Shown here: positions 17,978-28,103 of the stretch, one piece after another | How positions within the stretch are numbered: the first letter of the stretch is position 1 | How the letters are laid out: the number at the start of each line of letters is the position of its first letter | Assembly: GCA_029250825.1 (NCBI GenBank) | Contig: JAQXEN010000018.1 | Location: 1 to 50,082 of the forward strand | Length of the DNA stretch: 50,082 nt | From: Porticoccaceae bacterium | GTDB taxonomy: Bacteria > Pseudomonadota > Gammaproteobacteria > Pseudomonadales > Porticoccaceae | Direction: 5' to 3' | The notes under the pieces: generated by a model | Told to the model about the DNA's origin: nothing | Seen by the model: the letters and a program-made list of their open reading frames with translations, nothing else | The model's database searches: none | Translations under genes and position numbers: made by a program

Positions 17978-20587
17978 TTAATTGGCCACTATATTAATCA
18001 GTCTTCCCGGAACAACAATGACTTTTCGGATTGTTACGCCATCGGTAAAGCGCTGTACATTGTCATCCGCCAGCGCCAGTTGCTCAATACTGTCCTTGGA
18101 AGCATCCGCCGCCACTTCAATTTTGCCGCGGACCTTGCCATTGACCTGTACCACCAATTCGATAGAACTGCGCACCAGAGCTGCTTCGTCTAAGGTTGGC
18201 CAAGGGGCATCGGCCACCGCTTGAGTATTGCCTAGTGCCGGCCACAGGCTATGACAAATATGTGGCGCGATCGGTGCCAGCAACAGCACGGCACTGCTCA
18301 AAGCTTCATGGCGCACAGCAACACTTTGGGCGTCGTTATCACTCTGTTTAGCGACCTCATTTAACAGCTCCATCACCGCGGCAATGGCGGTGTTAAAGGT
18401 GTTGCGGCGACCATAGTCATCGTTGACTTTGTTGATCGTTTCATGGGTTTTGCGGCGTAAATCTTTGTGGCTCTGATTAAGGGATTGTGGATCCAGTGCA
18501 GCGGGTTTGCCGCCAGCCGCAGCCTGATCCAAATGGCTGTGAACCATAGTCCAGAGCTTGCGCAAAAAGCGGTGAGCACCGGAGACGCCGTCATCACTCC
18601 ACTCCAGAGTTTGTTCTGGGGGCGCTGCGAACATGGTAAATAGACGCACAGTATCAGCACCATGCTTGTCGATAGCGGTTTGTGGATCAACTCCGTTATT
18701 TTTTGATTTCGACATCTTGGTGATGCCGCCGCTGCGGACTTCTTCACCAGTTGCAGTCTCAATCGCCTTTAGGGCTTTGCCTTTGGCATCACGCTCAACA
18801 GTGACCTGATTGGGATATAACCACTGCTTGCGGCCGCCAGTTTCTTTGTAGAACGACTCGGCCAATACCATGCCCTGACAGAGCAGGCTCTTAAAGGGTT
18901 CATTGCTGGTTACCAAACCCTCATCGCGCAATAGTTTGTGATAAAAGCGCGCATAGAGCAGGTGCAAAATAGCGTGTTCGATACCGCCTACATATTGATC
19001 CACTGGCAGCCAATAATCGGCGCGCTCAGGATCAAGCATGGCGCTGTCGAGGTCGGAGCAGGTAAAGCGGGCGTAGTACCAAGAGGATTCCATAAAGGTA
19101 TCAAAGGTATCGGTCTCACGCTCGACTGTCTGGCCGTTGAGGGTATCTTTCTTCCATTCCAAATCAGCTTTGATCGGCGACTGAATACCGTCCATCTCCA
19201 CTTCGGTGGGGAGCAGCATGGGCAGTCTATCGAGTGGTACTGGAATCTCGCCGCCATCGGCCAAATTAAACATTGGGATCGGCGCGCCCCAGTAACGTTG
19301 GCGGCTAACACCCCAATCCCGCAGGCGGTAGTTTGTGGTTGTGGAGCCGTGGTCGCAGGCTTCAAGAGCCGCGGCGATAGCATCAAAGGCAGCATTAAAG
19401 TCGAGACCGTCATAGATACCGGAATTAACCAATCTGCCCTTAAGCGTAAAGGCTTCAGTATCGATATCGCAGAGTTCGTCTCCGCTGGGAGCAATAACTT
19501 GCTTGATGGTCAGCTGGTATTTTTTAGCAAACTCATAATCGCGTTGATCGTGAGCTGGCACAGCCATTACCGCGCCAGAGCCATAGTCCATCAACACATA
19601 GTTGCCGACCCAGACTGGAACCGTCTCGCCGGTGAGTGGATGAACGGCGGTGATGCCAGTATCCATTCCGCGCTTTTCCATGGTTGCCATTTCAGCTTCC
19701 GAGATCTGCTGAGTTTTGCAATCACTGATAAAAGCTGCCAGTTCCGGGTTGGATTCGGCAACGGTTAACGCAATAGGATGCTGCGTCGCCAAGGTCAGAT
19801 AAGTCACACCCATAAGTGTATCGGGGCGCGTGGTATAGACATCGAAGCTCGGGTAATCCCCAACAGCGGCCGACAGATCAAAGGTCATGGTTACACCACG
19901 ACTCTTGCCAATCCAGTTGCGCTGCATAGTCTTGACCTGCTCGGGCCAGTGTTCCAACTCGTCGAGATCATTGAGCAGCTGCTCGGCGTAATCGGTAATA
20001 CGGATAAACCACTGAGGTATCTCTTTGCGTTCCACTGGGGTGTCACAGCGCCAGCAGCAGCCATCCACAACCTGCTCATTGGCCAACACTGTGGCATCGT
20101 GAGGGCACCAGTTAACCGCGCTGGTCTTTTTATAGACCATGCCTTTTTCATAGAGCTTGGTAAAAAACCACTGCTCCCACTTGTAGTAATCGGGATCGCA
20201 TGTAGCCAACTCGCGAGACCAGTCGATACCAAAGCCCAAAGACTTCAGCTGCCCCTTCATATAGGCGATATTCTCATGGGTCCACTTTGCCGGCGCAGTA
20301 TTATTTTGAATCGCCGCATTCTCAGCTGGCAGGCCAAAAGCATCCCAGCCCATAGGATGGAGTACATTCTTGCCCTGCATCCGCTGGTAGCGAGCGATCA
20401 CATCGGTAATCGTGTAGTTGCGTACATGACCCATATGCAGCTTGCCGCTGGGATAGGGGAACATAGCAAGGCAGTAGAACTTCTCCCGGTTCGGATCTTC
20501 AGTGACCTCAAAGGTCTTGTTTTCGGTCCAGTACTGCTGGGCGTCACGCTCTAATTCAGCGGGGAGATAGGGATGTTCCATGGTCAT
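17978..20587 (-). CDS. leuS: Leucyl-tRNA synthetase
   Basis: The 869-residue class I synthetase has the HIGH-type motif HMGH (51-54) after [10 protein letters not shown], the zinc-like knuckle WCRCD preceded by CPHD in the 150-190 region, the editing domain (about 220-415, with [12 protein letters not shown]), and KMSKS at about residue 624. The C-terminal anticodon-binding domain ends with [12 protein letters not shown]. It charges tRNA-Leu and hydrolyses misacylated products in the cytoplasm. It leads the leuS-lptE-holA operon. The first ATG is used; a second ATG lies two codons in. Confidence 0.98.
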   Translation of the reverse strand: MTMEHPYLPAELERDAQQYWTENKTFEVTEDPNREKFYCLAMFPYPSGKLHMGHVRNYTITDVIARYQRMQGKNVLHPMGWDAFGLPAENAAIQNNTAPAKWTHENIAYMKGQLKSLGFGIDWSRELATCDPDYYKWEQWFFTKLYEKGMVYKKTSAVNWCPHDATVLANEQVVDGCCWRCDTPVERKEIPQWFIRITDYAEQLLNDLDELEHWPEQVKTMQRNWIGKSRGVTMTFDLSAAVGDYPSFDVYTTRPDTLMGVTYLTLATQHPIALTVAESNPELAAFISDCKTQQISEAEMATMEKRGMDTGITAVHPLTGETVPVWVGNYVLMDYGSGAVMAVPAHDQRDYEFAKKYQLTIKQVIAPSGDELCDIDTEAFTLKGRLVNSGIYDGLDFNAAFDAIAAALEACDHGSTTTNYRLRDWGVSRQRYWGAPIPMFNLADGGEIPVPLDRLPMLLPTEVEMDGIQSPIKADLEWKKDTLNGQTVERETDTFDTFMESSWYYARFTCSDLDSAMLDPERADYWLPVDQYVGGIEHAILHLLYARFYHKLLRDEGLVTSNEPFKSLLCQGMVLAESFYKETGGRKQWLYPNQVTVERDAKGKALKAIETATGEEVRSGGITKMSKSKNNGVDPQTAIDKHGADTVRLFTMFAAPPEQTLEWSDDGVSGAHRFLRKLWTMVHSHLDQAAAGGKPAALDPQSLNQSHKDLRRKTHETINKVNDDYGRRNTFNTAIAAVMELLNEVAKQSDNDAQSVAVRHEALSSAVLLLAPIAPHICHSLWPALGNTQAVADAPWPTLDEAALVRSSIELVVQVNGKVRGKIEVAADASKDSIEQLALADDNVQRFTDGVTIRKVIVVPGRLINIVAN

Positions 20588-20624
20588 GAAGAGTCACTGC
20601 TTATTGATTTGAAGAGAGGCGAGA

Positions 20625-20630
20625 ATTATA
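20625..20630 (-). promoter_or_regulatory. Possible -10 box of the leuS promoter
   Basis: A perfect TATAAT reads on the minus strand 38 bp before the leuS ATG. No good -35 hexamer is seen 16-18 bp upstream, so the call is tentative. Confidence 0.35.
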
Positions 20631-20767
20631 AGGTAACAGGGGCCTATATAGATAGGTTTTGCCCGTCCTCTGTGGGAGCTAATGCCAATGGTGCTGGACG
20701 GCGGCCTACCGTGGTCTACGATTAAGCAAAGTGTTAGGTGCTCGGTGAGCCGGAACGAGGATTAATT

Positions 20768-21304
20768 ATGTACAGGGAAGTGCTGCAATTTTGGTTTGAA
20801 GAAATTAGCCAAACCCAGTGGTGGAAAAAGGACGCTCAATTCGATGAGCTTATCGCCAGTCGTTTTTCAGAGGTTCATGGACAAGCATCTCGAGGTGAAC
20901 TTTATCGTTGGCGCGATACGGCAGAAGGGCGTTTAGCCGAGATTATCGTGCTGGATCAATTCTCGCGAAATATCTATCGCAACTCACCCCTTTCATTTGC
21001 AACGGATTCGTTGGCCTTGGTGCTATCTCAAGAAGCTATTAGTTCAGGCGCTGACAAAGAAGTTGTCAGTGATATGCGGAGTTTTTTCTATATGCCCTTT
21101 ATGCACAGCGAGTCCGCGGTAATTCATAGTGAAGCGGTTTCGCTGTATGAGGCCTGTGGCAACGAAGCAAATTTGAAGTTTGAACTACGCCACAAAGCGA
21201 TTATTGATCGCTTTGGGCGCTATCCTCATCGAAATGAGATTCTTGGGCGGGATTCAACTGCAGAGGAAATTGAGTTCTTATCCCACCCCGGATCCAGTTT
21301 CTAA
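20768..21304 (+). CDS. DUF924 family protein
   Basis: This 178-residue soluble protein matches the DUF924 family: VLQFWFEE near the start, WWKKDAQFDELIASRF, the strongly conserved IIVLDQFSRNIYRNSP (about residues 55-70), a FFYMPFMHSE segment and the ending HKAIIDRFGRYPHRNEILGR. The fold is a helical repeat; no enzymatic role is known. ATG at 20768 with upstream ACGAGG is preferred over the in-frame GTG at 20738, which adds non-conserved residues. It stands alone, divergent from leuS and convergent with the peroxiredoxin gene. Confidence 0.9.
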   Translation: MYREVLQFWFEEISQTQWWKKDAQFDELIASRFSEVHGQASRGELYRWRDTAEGRLAEIIVLDQFSRNIYRNSPLSFATDSLALVLSQEAISSGADKEVVSDMRSFFYMPFMHSESAVIHSEAVSLYEACGNEANLKFELRHKAIIDRFGRYPHRNEILGRDSTAEEIEFLSHPGSSF

Positions 21305-21313
21305 TAGAGAGCG

Positions 21314-21841
21314 CTAGCCAACCGTTCGTTTTGGCACGCCCAACTCTTTCAACTTAGCTGCCATATCTTCAGCGGAGGTTGCGGGGCGAATCTTCTTATC
21401 GATAAACAAAATCTTACCGTCTTTGCCGATATAAAACGTATGACGCTTGGGCAGGCCATAGAGGGCGAGCACATCATAATCTTTGGCAGTCTTTTTACTC
21501 GGATCACTTAATAGTGGGAAATCCGCTTTGTAGGCCTCGGCAAATTCTATATTCTTTTCGATAGGGTCAACGCTGGCCATAAAGTAAGCGACTTCTAAAT
21601 TCTTCAGTAGGTGACCGTTATCCGCCAGAGACTTGCACTCAATTGTGCAGCCGCCGGTAAAGGCTTTGGGGTACCAGGCAATCACTACCGCTTCTTTATC
21701 GCTGAATTGACTGACGCTGTATGACTTGCCATCTGTGGCTTCGAGCAAAAAGTCTGGAGCCTGATCGCCGACTTCTAGCGCTATGGATGTGCTGGCTGCC
21801 GCACTGAATACTATTGCTGTGACTAGTGTTTTAAAGTTCAT
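21314..21841 (-). CDS. Secreted AhpC/TSA-type (BCP-like) peroxiredoxin
   Basis: The 175-residue protein has an N-terminal signal sequence (ending about STSIA-LEVG) and then a BCP-like thioredoxin fold: GDQAPDFLLEATDGK, the peroxidatic site WYPKAFTGGCTIECKSL (C65, with a second cysteine C69), and LYGLPKRHTFYIGKDGKI. It should reduce peroxides in the periplasm. The spacing C-x3-C differs from the C-x4-C of E. coli Bcp and the usual PGC is GGC. Its start overlaps the lnt stop by 11 nt, so it is probably translated from the lnt transcript. Confidence 0.88.
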   Translation of the reverse strand: MNFKTLVTAIVFSAAASTSIALEVGDQAPDFLLEATDGKSYSVSQFSDKEAVVIAWYPKAFTGGCTIECKSLADNGHLLKNLEVAYFMASVDPIEKNIEFAEAYKADFPLLSDPSKKTAKDYDVLALYGLPKRHTFYIGKDGKILFIDKKIRPATSAEDMAAKLKELGVPKRTVG

Positions 21842-23375
21842 ATTCGGTTTCCCTCTGTTGACTAAGCTGTCTTCTTGTTATTAAGCCTGCGCACATTAGC
21901 AGCGCCATTATCACCACCGGCCATGAGCCAGCCTGTGCAAAAAGTGTTTGGCCAGCTCTTGGTTTAATAGTGCCACTGAGCTCGCCAACCATAAACTGTT
22001 CCAATTGTTGTTCTATCTTGCCGCGATGGCCGACTATCGCAGTAAGGCCATTGCTGGTGCCGCGCACCATGGGCTTAGCATTTTCAATTGCCCGCATGCG
22101 CGCCATTTGCATATGCTGTTGCGGCGCAAAGGAATCGCCAAACCAAGCATCGTTGCTGACAGTTAACAGCAGCGTTGCCTCACGGCTGCTGCGAGCCACC
22201 AGATCCGGATAAACAATTTCATAGCAAATTGCCGTGGCTACAGGTTCTCCCGCTATAGTCAGCAGTGACTGATCCTTGGCTCCCAGTGAAAAAGACGACA
22301 TTGGCAAGTTAAAAAATCGAATCAAGCCCCGCAGAAGCCCTTCGAGGGGAACATATTCACCGAAAGGCACTAGGCGAGTTTTGTCGTACTGCCCCTTGGC
22401 TGCACCTATTGCTAAGACCGAGTTGTAATAGTTTCCAGTGCTCTGGTCCTGGGTAGGTATACCGGTTAGCAGGGCAGTTTGGTTCACTTTTGCACTATTG
22501 TGCAGGTCGAGCAGAAAGCTGTTCACGCGCTGGGGTATGGCCGGAACCGCGGCTTCTGGCCAGACGATCAGGTCTGCGCCCCAGTAGGGTTGAGTTTGGG
22601 TCTGCAGTTGTTCGAGGATATTCTGCCGCTCCACGGGAGACCATTTCTTGTTTTGGTCGGTATTGGGTTGGATCAATACCACTGAAAGCTCGCCGGTGGT
22701 CTTCTGAGTCCAAGAGTAAGATTGAAGTAAGTACCCACTTATTATTAAAGCCATTAATAGTAGACATGATATTTTTGTGCCTATCTGAATAGGGCGTTTC
22801 TTCCCTGATGTTTTATCAGCGAACAATGACTGACCCAGTTGCCCAAGCGTTGCTGCGGACAGTGCAGTGATAAAGCTCAACCACATAACCCCGCCAACCG
22901 GCGCCCAGCCGCTAAGCCAAGTATCGGTGTGCATATAGCCCACATAGAGCCATGGGAAACCGGTAAAGATCCAACTGCGAAACCATTCGCTGAGCACCCA
23001 AATTGCCGGCAGTCCCAATAGCCAGGAGTTTGCTCGTTGCGGAATCAAAGCACTGAGAACAAAGGGCAGGGCAAAGAGTAGTGCTAGGAATAGACAGAAC
23101 AGAGTAGTTGCCAGCAGTGCCAGCGGCGCCGGAATAAAGCCGTGCTCATGGATGCTGACATAGACCCAGCTGACCCCGGAAAAGAACATGGCGAAGCCAA
23201 AGACGCTGGCTTTTGCGATAGCCTGTTTGGCAGTTTGGTGCTGTAGCTTGTAAAACAGCACCGCGATACAGGGGATTGCTATGGGCCAGAGATTAAATGG
23301 CGCCAGAGCCAGTGGCAGCAGTGCCCCCGAGGCAAATAGCAGGAGAAATGTTTGCCCGCGGGCTGAGCGCATCAT
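21831..23375 (-). CDS. lnt: Apolipoprotein N-acyltransferase
   Basis: The 514-residue inner-membrane enzyme has about seven hydrophobic segments in the first 215 residues, then a nitrilase-fold periplasmic domain with the catalytic triad E274 (VWPEAAVP), K332 (DKTRLVPFGEYVP) and C384 (TAICYEIVYPDL), and a final membrane helix near 485. It adds the third acyl chain to lipoproteins, which the M13 peptidase, LptE and others here need. It overlaps corC by 4 nt in the corC-lnt pair typical of gammaproteobacteria. Confidence 0.97.
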   Translation of the reverse strand: MMRSARGQTFLLLFASGALLPLALAPFNLWPIAIPCIAVLFYKLQHQTAKQAIAKASVFGFAMFFSGVSWVYVSIHEHGFIPAPLALLATTLFCLFLALLFALPFVLSALIPQRANSWLLGLPAIWVLSEWFRSWIFTGFPWLYVGYMHTDTWLSGWAPVGGVMWLSFITALSAATLGQLGQSLFADKTSGKKRPIQIGTKISCLLLMALIISGYLLQSYSWTQKTTGELSVVLIQPNTDQNKKWSPVERQNILEQLQTQTQPYWGADLIVWPEAAVPAIPQRVNSFLLDLHNSAKVNQTALLTGIPTQDQSTGNYYNSVLAIGAAKGQYDKTRLVPFGEYVPLEGLLRGLIRFFNLPMSSFSLGAKDQSLLTIAGEPVATAICYEIVYPDLVARSSREATLLLTVSNDAWFGDSFAPQQHMQMARMRAIENAKPMVRGTSNGLTAIVGHRGKIEQQLEQFMVGELSGTIKPRAGQTLFAQAGSWPVVIMALLMCAGLITRRQLSQQRETEYEL

Positions 23376-24211
23376 GAACTGATCTTGATTACTTCCAGTT
23401 TGCTGATTTTGCGGTTATCGCCATCGGTGACGGTAAAGGTGAAACCATCAAAATCGATGCTTTCATTAATCTCTGGTAGTCGTCCAAAGGCATGTAGCAC
23501 CAGACCGCCGATGGTATCAAACTCATCGTCTACCAGACCCACATCAAAGAACTCATTGAACTCGCTAATCTCAGCGATTGCCTCCACATTAAAGCTGCCA
23601 TTTGCGGTGGCTATTATCGGTGCTTCTTCGTGTTCGTCTGTTTCATCTTCGATTTCGCCGACAATCTCTTCAAGAATATCCTCAATGGTCAGTAGACCTG
23701 AGACGCCGCCGTATTCGTCCACGACAATGGCCATATGGTAGCGCTGCTCACGAAATTCCTGCAGCAGAACATTGAGGCGCTTGCTCTCGGGAATAATGGT
23801 GGCAGGTCGCAAAAGGGATTTGAGGTCAAAGGACTGGTTGCCCGAAAGCAGCAGTGGCAGCATTTCTTTTGCCAGCAGTATGCCTTTGATATCGTCAGAG
23901 GATTCGCCGACAACCGGAAAGCGTGAGTGCTGAGAGCTGATAACCACTTCAAGTACTTGCTCAAGGCTGAAGTCGTCATCAATGATGACCATCTGTGAGC
24001 GTGGGATCATAATCTCCCGGGCCTGTTGATCGGAAACTTTTAGCGCCCCTTCCATAATTTGCAACACGCTGGCATCGATAATCGACTCATTTTCGGCGCT
24101 GCGCAGTATGTCGGCTACGTCCTCGCTGTTGCGTGGACTCTGGGAAAAGACCCGACCAATCCGTTCAAACAGGGATTTTTCGGGTGCGCTATTAGCGGTT
24201 TCTTCGTTCAT
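23372..24211 (-). CDS. corC: CorC/HlyC-type CBS-domain protein
   Basis: The 279-residue soluble protein has paired CBS domains (about 65-190, with IMIPRSQMV and VDEYGGVSGLLTIEDILEEI) followed by the CorC_HlyC/transporter-associated domain (about 200-275, with FDTIGGLVLHAFGRLP). CorC binds nucleotides and is linked to magnesium and cobalt efflux in Salmonella; related forms suggest a regulatory role. It lies 3 bp after ybeY and overlaps lnt, an order conserved in E. coli and Pseudomonas. Confidence 0.94.
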   Translation of the reverse strand: MNEETANSAPEKSLFERIGRVFSQSPRNSEDVADILRSAENESIIDASVLQIMEGALKVSDQQAREIMIPRSQMVIIDDDFSLEQVLEVVISSQHSRFPVVGESSDDIKGILLAKEMLPLLLSGNQSFDLKSLLRPATIIPESKRLNVLLQEFREQRYHMAIVVDEYGGVSGLLTIEDILEEIVGEIEDETDEHEEAPIIATANGSFNVEAIAEISEFNEFFDVGLVDDEFDTIGGLVLHAFGRLPEINESIDFDGFTFTVTDGDNRKISKLEVIKISS

Positions 24212-24214
24212 TGT

Positions 24215-24709
24215 TTAGCTGCTCGTGACTTCAATAGGGTCGTCGGAGGACTCATCGAGAGTCCGGTAGGGGGGAGGGAAGTCTAGATTCACCAGAATGG
24301 CTGTCTCTAAACTCTCCATCTGTTCGGCCTCTTGATCTTCAATATGATCGTAACCCAGCAGATGCAAAACGCCGTGGATCACTATATGTGCCCAGTGTGC
24401 GGTGGTTGTTTTATGTTGTTCCAGAGCTTCACGGGCTAAGACCGGGGCGCAGATCACCAGATCACCAAGAATTGGCAAGGGCTCTGGAGTAACTGCATCA
24501 AAGGGGAAGCTGAGAACATTGGTGGCACCGCTTTTGCCGCGGTAGCGCTGATTTAAATCGGCACTTTCCGACTCATCGACAATACGAATGCTCAACTCAC
24601 ATTCATCCCGCTCGTCACGTATGGCAGCGCTTACCCAGCGCGTCATACTGTCTTCGTCAGGGGAGTCTTCAGAGGCACAGGCCTTCTGAATGTCGATAGA
24701 TAGATTCAT
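24215..24709 (-). CDS. ybeY: Endoribonuclease YbeY / rRNA maturation factor
   Basis: The 164-residue protein has the UPF0054 zinc motif HGVLHLLGYDH with ligands H112, H116 and H122, and the upstream core NQRYRGKSGATNVLSFPFD. YbeY is a metallo-RNase involved in 16S rRNA 3'-end maturation and 70S quality control. It follows phoH by 11 bp and precedes corC by 3 bp, in the standard miaB-phoH-ybeY-corC-lnt order. Confidence 0.96.
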   Translation of the reverse strand: MNLSIDIQKACASEDSPDEDSMTRWVSAAIRDERDECELSIRIVDESESADLNQRYRGKSGATNVLSFPFDAVTPEPLPILGDLVICAPVLAREALEQHKTTTAHWAHIVIHGVLHLLGYDHIEDQEAEQMESLETAILVNLDFPPPYRTLDESSDDPIEVTSS

Positions 24710-24720
24710 TTATGGGTTAT

Positions 24721-25845
24721 TTATTCTGTTTTCTCGTGGGCATCATAGGCATCTACGATGCTTTGAACAATAGGATGACGTACAACATCCCGTGATATGA
24801 AGTGAGTAAAGCTCACTTCCCCCACATCTTGCAGTACTTCGCAGGCGTGAACAAGCCCGGAATTTACTCCTCGGGGCAGGTCAATCTGGGACATATCACC
24901 GGTGATAACCGCGGTTGAGCCAAAGCCGATGCGGGTGAGAAACATTTTCATCTGTTCGCGGGTGGTGTTCTGGGCTTCATCCAGAAGAATATAGGCGCCA
25001 TTCAGCGTGCGGCCGCGCATATAAGCTAGGGGAGCAATTTCAATCACATTGCGCTCTTGCAACTTTGCCACAGTTTCAAAGCCGAGCATCTCATGCAGAG
25101 CGTCATATAATGGTCGCAGATAGGGATCGACCTTTTGTGCCAGATCCCCGGGCAAGAAGCCAAGGCGCTCTCCCGCCTCTACTGCTGGTCGCACCAACAG
25201 AATACGCTCAACTTCATCCCGCAGCAGTGCCTCCACGGCACAGGCAACCGCCAGATAGGTCTTACCCGTACCGGCAGGACCAATACCAAAATTGACATCA
25301 TGAGTCTGAATCGAGCGCACATAACGCTGTTGATTGAGGCCGCGAGGCTTGATATTGCCTTTCTTGGTGCGAATAACGCTGAAGTTTTCAACGTTGTCGG
25401 CTGGTTGTCCGCTCACTGGGGGTGTTTGCATAAACGACGCCTCTTTAAGAGATGGTTTGCCGGTGGAATGGGTTGGCCGTCTAGAATGATTGTTCGAGGA
25501 TTTGGACGACTGCTTTAAATTGCTCTTGGCCACTGCCGGCCTAGGTTGCTGTTCTAACTGTGGTTGGCTCTGACGCAAATTAAGGTGTACTTCTTCGGCA
25601 GATAACTCGGTGCAATGTGCCGTCTGCTGATAGAGATTGTAAATAACCGCAGTGGCCTGAGTCACCGCAGCGGGATCGCCGTAGGCGGCAAAAAAATTAT
25701 CTCGCGAGCGCACATCGACATCGAGACGCTGTTCGATAAGGCGGATGTTTTCATCAAATTGGCCACAGAGTGCGGCGAGACGGCGAGCATCATTGGGCTC
25801 GAGTGTGAGAGTCGAGGCAGATGGTTGGTTATCCGGTCTTTTCAA
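24721..25845 (-). CDS. phoH: PhoH-like ATPase (YbeZ family)
   Basis: The 374-residue protein has an N-terminal KH-like region (about 15-90, [20 protein letters not shown]), a poorly conserved Gln/Ser-rich linker (about 90-155) and the PhoH P-loop domain with Walker A GPAGTGKT (189-196) and Walker [11 protein letters not shown] (about 286-295). YbeZ partners YbeY in rRNA maturation and is predicted to be an RNA helicase/ATPase. The linker is longer than in E. coli YbeZ. It precedes ybeY by 11 bp; miaB lies 188 bp upstream on the same strand. Confidence 0.95.
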   Translation of the reverse strand: MKRPDNQPSASTLTLEPNDARRLAALCGQFDENIRLIEQRLDVDVRSRDNFFAAYGDPAAVTQATAVIYNLYQQTAHCTELSAEEVHLNLRQSQPQLEQQPRPAVAKSNLKQSSKSSNNHSRRPTHSTGKPSLKEASFMQTPPVSGQPADNVENFSVIRTKKGNIKPRGLNQQRYVRSIQTHDVNFGIGPAGTGKTYLAVACAVEALLRDEVERILLVRPAVEAGERLGFLPGDLAQKVDPYLRPLYDALHEMLGFETVAKLQERNVIEIAPLAYMRGRTLNGAYILLDEAQNTTREQMKMFLTRIGFGSTAVITGDMSQIDLPRGVNSGLVHACEVLQDVGEVSFTHFISRDVVRHPIVQSIVDAYDAHEKTE

Positions 25846-26033
25846 TGAGTGCTTTTGTACCTTAAGTAAGAGAAGTTACTACAAGCATAGCGCGATCGGT
25901 GAAGCAGGGTAAACCCTTTAGCTAGCCGAAATATTATAAGAACTTGATCGCTTAACATGATTGCTTATATCCAATCTATCTAGGCTATTAAACCTTTTCA
26001 GATCATCTCAGCCATCAAGCCCGACTAAAATCT

Positions 26034-27398
26034 CTAGACTAGTTCCCCGCGGAGTGAGTTGGTCAGTGCCTCGGTGACAATGCTGTCCACAAAGGTGCCG
26101 ATTAGGGCGTGGTTATCACTGCGGAAGTTAACCACTCTATTGTTCTCTGTACGCCCTTGCAGCTGCCCCGGATCTTTCTTCGAAATACCCGTAACTAGTA
26201 GCTTCTCCTGTTTGCCGACCATGCGTCGACTGATCTCGGCGGCATTCTGGCTGATGCGATCCTGAAGAATTTTCAGACGCTGCTTTTTCACCGCTTCTGT
26301 AGTGCTATCCGGCAGGTCTGCAGCCGGTGTGCCAGGTCTGGCGCTGTAAATAAAGCTAAATGAGGTGTCAAAGCCAATATCGCTAATCAGTTTCATCGTG
26401 GCAGCGAAATCCTCTTCGCTCTCATTGGGGAAGCCGATAATAAAATCTGAGGAGATACTGATATCCGGACGCACTTCCCGCAGGCGGCGAATCTTTGACT
26501 TGTACTCAATTGCGGTATGGCCGCGTTTCATGGCCATCAACACTTTATCCGAACCGCTCTGTACCGGCAGGTGCAGGTGGCTGACCAGCTCCGGCACATG
26601 GGCGTAGGCTTCGATCAAGCGATCGGAAAATTCAACCGGATGTGAGGTGGTGTAACGAATTCGATCTATGCCATTGATATCCGCCACATAGGGCAGCAGT
26701 TCAGCGAAGTCGCAGATGGATCCATCGGGCATTTCGCCCAGATAAGCATTAACGTTCTGCCCCAGCAAATTGACTTCCCGAACACCCTGTTCGGCCAGCG
26801 CCGCGATCTCGGCCAGCACATCGGCCATTGGCCGGCTGACTTCTTCGCCGCGGGTATAGGGCACTACACAGAATGAACAGTACTTGGAGCAGCCCTCCAT
26901 AATCGAGACAAAGGCGGATACGCCATCTGCCTCAGGTGTTGGCAGACGATCAAATTTTTCGATTTCCGGGAAGCTGATATCTACCACCACGGTGCCGTCA
27001 GATTGGCTGGTCTCCATCATCTCTGGCAGGCGATGAAGAGTTTGCGGGCCAAACACCAGATCGACAAAGGGCGCGCGCTTGGCAATTGCCTCACCCTCTT
27101 GGCTGGCAACACAGCCGCCGACACCAATAATCAAATCAGGATTAGCTTGCTTAAGATGTTTCCAGCGGCCCAACTGATGAAAAACTTTTTCCTGAGCCTT
27201 TTCGCGTATCGAGCAGGTGTTGAGCAGAATAACGTCAGCGTCCGCCGCATTGTCAGTGGCGATCATCTGATGACTGTCGCCAAGCAGGTCGCGCATGCGT
27301 GCAGAATCATACTCATTCATCTGGCAGCCATGAGTGACGATATGCAGCTTTTTGATCGGCTTGCTCGAGTTGGTAATTTCAGTCGCGGTTTCGGTCAT
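26034..27398 (-). CDS. miaB: tRNA-2-methylthio-N6-dimethylallyladenosine synthase
   Basis: The 454-residue radical-SAM enzyme has the N-terminal UPF0004 cluster cysteines C25 (HGCQMN), C62 ([12 protein letters not shown]) and C96 (GGCVASQEG), the radical SAM cluster C170-x3-C174-x2-C177 ([19 protein letters not shown]), and a C-terminal TRAM domain from about 380. It adds the methylthio group to i6A37 of tRNAs reading UNN codons. It heads the miaB-phoH-ybeY-corC-lnt group, though a 188-bp gap before phoH may hold a separate promoter. Confidence 0.97.
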   Translation of the reverse strand: MTETATEITNSSKPIKKLHIVTHGCQMNEYDSARMRDLLGDSHQMIATDNAADADVILLNTCSIREKAQEKVFHQLGRWKHLKQANPDLIIGVGGCVASQEGEAIAKRAPFVDLVFGPQTLHRLPEMMETSQSDGTVVVDISFPEIEKFDRLPTPEADGVSAFVSIMEGCSKYCSFCVVPYTRGEEVSRPMADVLAEIAALAEQGVREVNLLGQNVNAYLGEMPDGSICDFAELLPYVADINGIDRIRYTTSHPVEFSDRLIEAYAHVPELVSHLHLPVQSGSDKVLMAMKRGHTAIEYKSKIRRLREVRPDISISSDFIIGFPNESEEDFAATMKLISDIGFDTSFSFIYSARPGTPAADLPDSTTEAVKKQRLKILQDRISQNAAEISRRMVGKQEKLLVTGISKKDPGQLQGRTENNRVVNFRSDNHALIGTFVDSIVTEALTNSLRGELV

Positions 27399-27518
27399 CG
27401 AATTGGTTAATCTTTGATCAATTGAAGAGGTCGAGCATTATAGCCCTGAACCTCCAATTCGCAACATAAAGCGGCTATTTCGGGTCGCCATTTAATGGCG
27501 CTATATAAAAACATCCTG

Positions 27519-27527
27519 TGCTATTAT
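27519..27527 (+). promoter_or_regulatory. Possible extended -10 promoter for the DUF1820 gene
   Basis: TGCTATTAT matches the extended -10 pattern TGnTATAAT with one mismatch, 38 bp before the start at 27565. The matching -35 is poor. A short hairpin CGCCAT-TTA-ATGGCG lies at 27486-27500. Confidence 0.35.
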
Positions 27528-27564
27528 TGCGGGCCTTTAACCGCACCGAATTGGCAAACCTTTA

Positions 27565-27912
27565 ATGTCCAGTGAACCGATCTATCGAATCACCTTTTTT
27601 AATCAGGAACAGGTCTATGAGATCTATGCCCGGCATGTGTTTCAGAGTGATCTCTGGGGCTTTCTTGAGGTGGAAGAATTTATCTTTGGTGAGCGCTCAC
27701 AGATGATTGTGGACCCCGCTGAAGAGAAGCTGAAAAATGAGTTCTCGGGGATTAAACGCAGCTTTATTCCGATGCAGTCAATTGTGCGCATCGATGAAGT
27801 GGAGCAGGAGGGTGCCTGTAAAATTACCGAAGTCAGCAGCAACGCTTCCGGTGGCAATGTGCGCCCATTTCCGTTTCCATCTATGGCGTCAAATAAGCCG
27901 TCAAAGGACTAG
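27565..27912 (+). CDS. DUF1820 family protein
   Basis: This 115-residue soluble protein matches DUF1820: PIYRITFFNQEQVYEIYARHVFQSDLWGFLEVEEFIFG at the start and IKRSFIPMQSIVRIDEVEQEG in the middle, then a disordered tail. The family is restricted to gammaproteobacteria and has no assigned function. The ATG at 27565 lacks a strong SD (CAAACC upstream). It is divergent from miaB and 191 bp before gspE; whether it joins the secretion transcript is open. Confidence 0.88.
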   Translation: MSSEPIYRITFFNQEQVYEIYARHVFQSDLWGFLEVEEFIFGERSQMIVDPAEEKLKNEFSGIKRSFIPMQSIVRIDEVEQEGACKITEVSSNASGGNVRPFPFPSMASNKPSKD

Positions 27913-28103
27913 GCCTTTTTATAATTAACAGCTGTAGCGAGAGGCTGCGGCGGATAATTTCCCCCGTCTGTGATGGATAGATTTTCACCGAGGCGTAAAA
28001 ATGTATAGCCAGAGTCCATTGTGGTAGAGTTTGCCTTCTAGAGTGCTCGCCACAAGCCGCTGTGATTGGCGGTGATAGCGAAATAAAAATAACCGAGGTA
28101 CCA

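Noticed and set aside
18938..20554. Two long plus-strand open frames (276 and 258 codons) opposite leuS
   Set aside because: They lie wholly within leuS in antisense, lack SD sequences and contain no recognisable domain; leuS is certain on the other strand.
27486..27500. Hairpin CGCCAT-TTA-ATGGCG as a terminator
   Set aside because: No U-tract follows on either strand and it lies upstream of two divergent genes.
28018..28060. Possible gspE promoter TTGTGG...TAGAGT
   Set aside because: The -10 is poor and the spacing imperfect; too weak to list.
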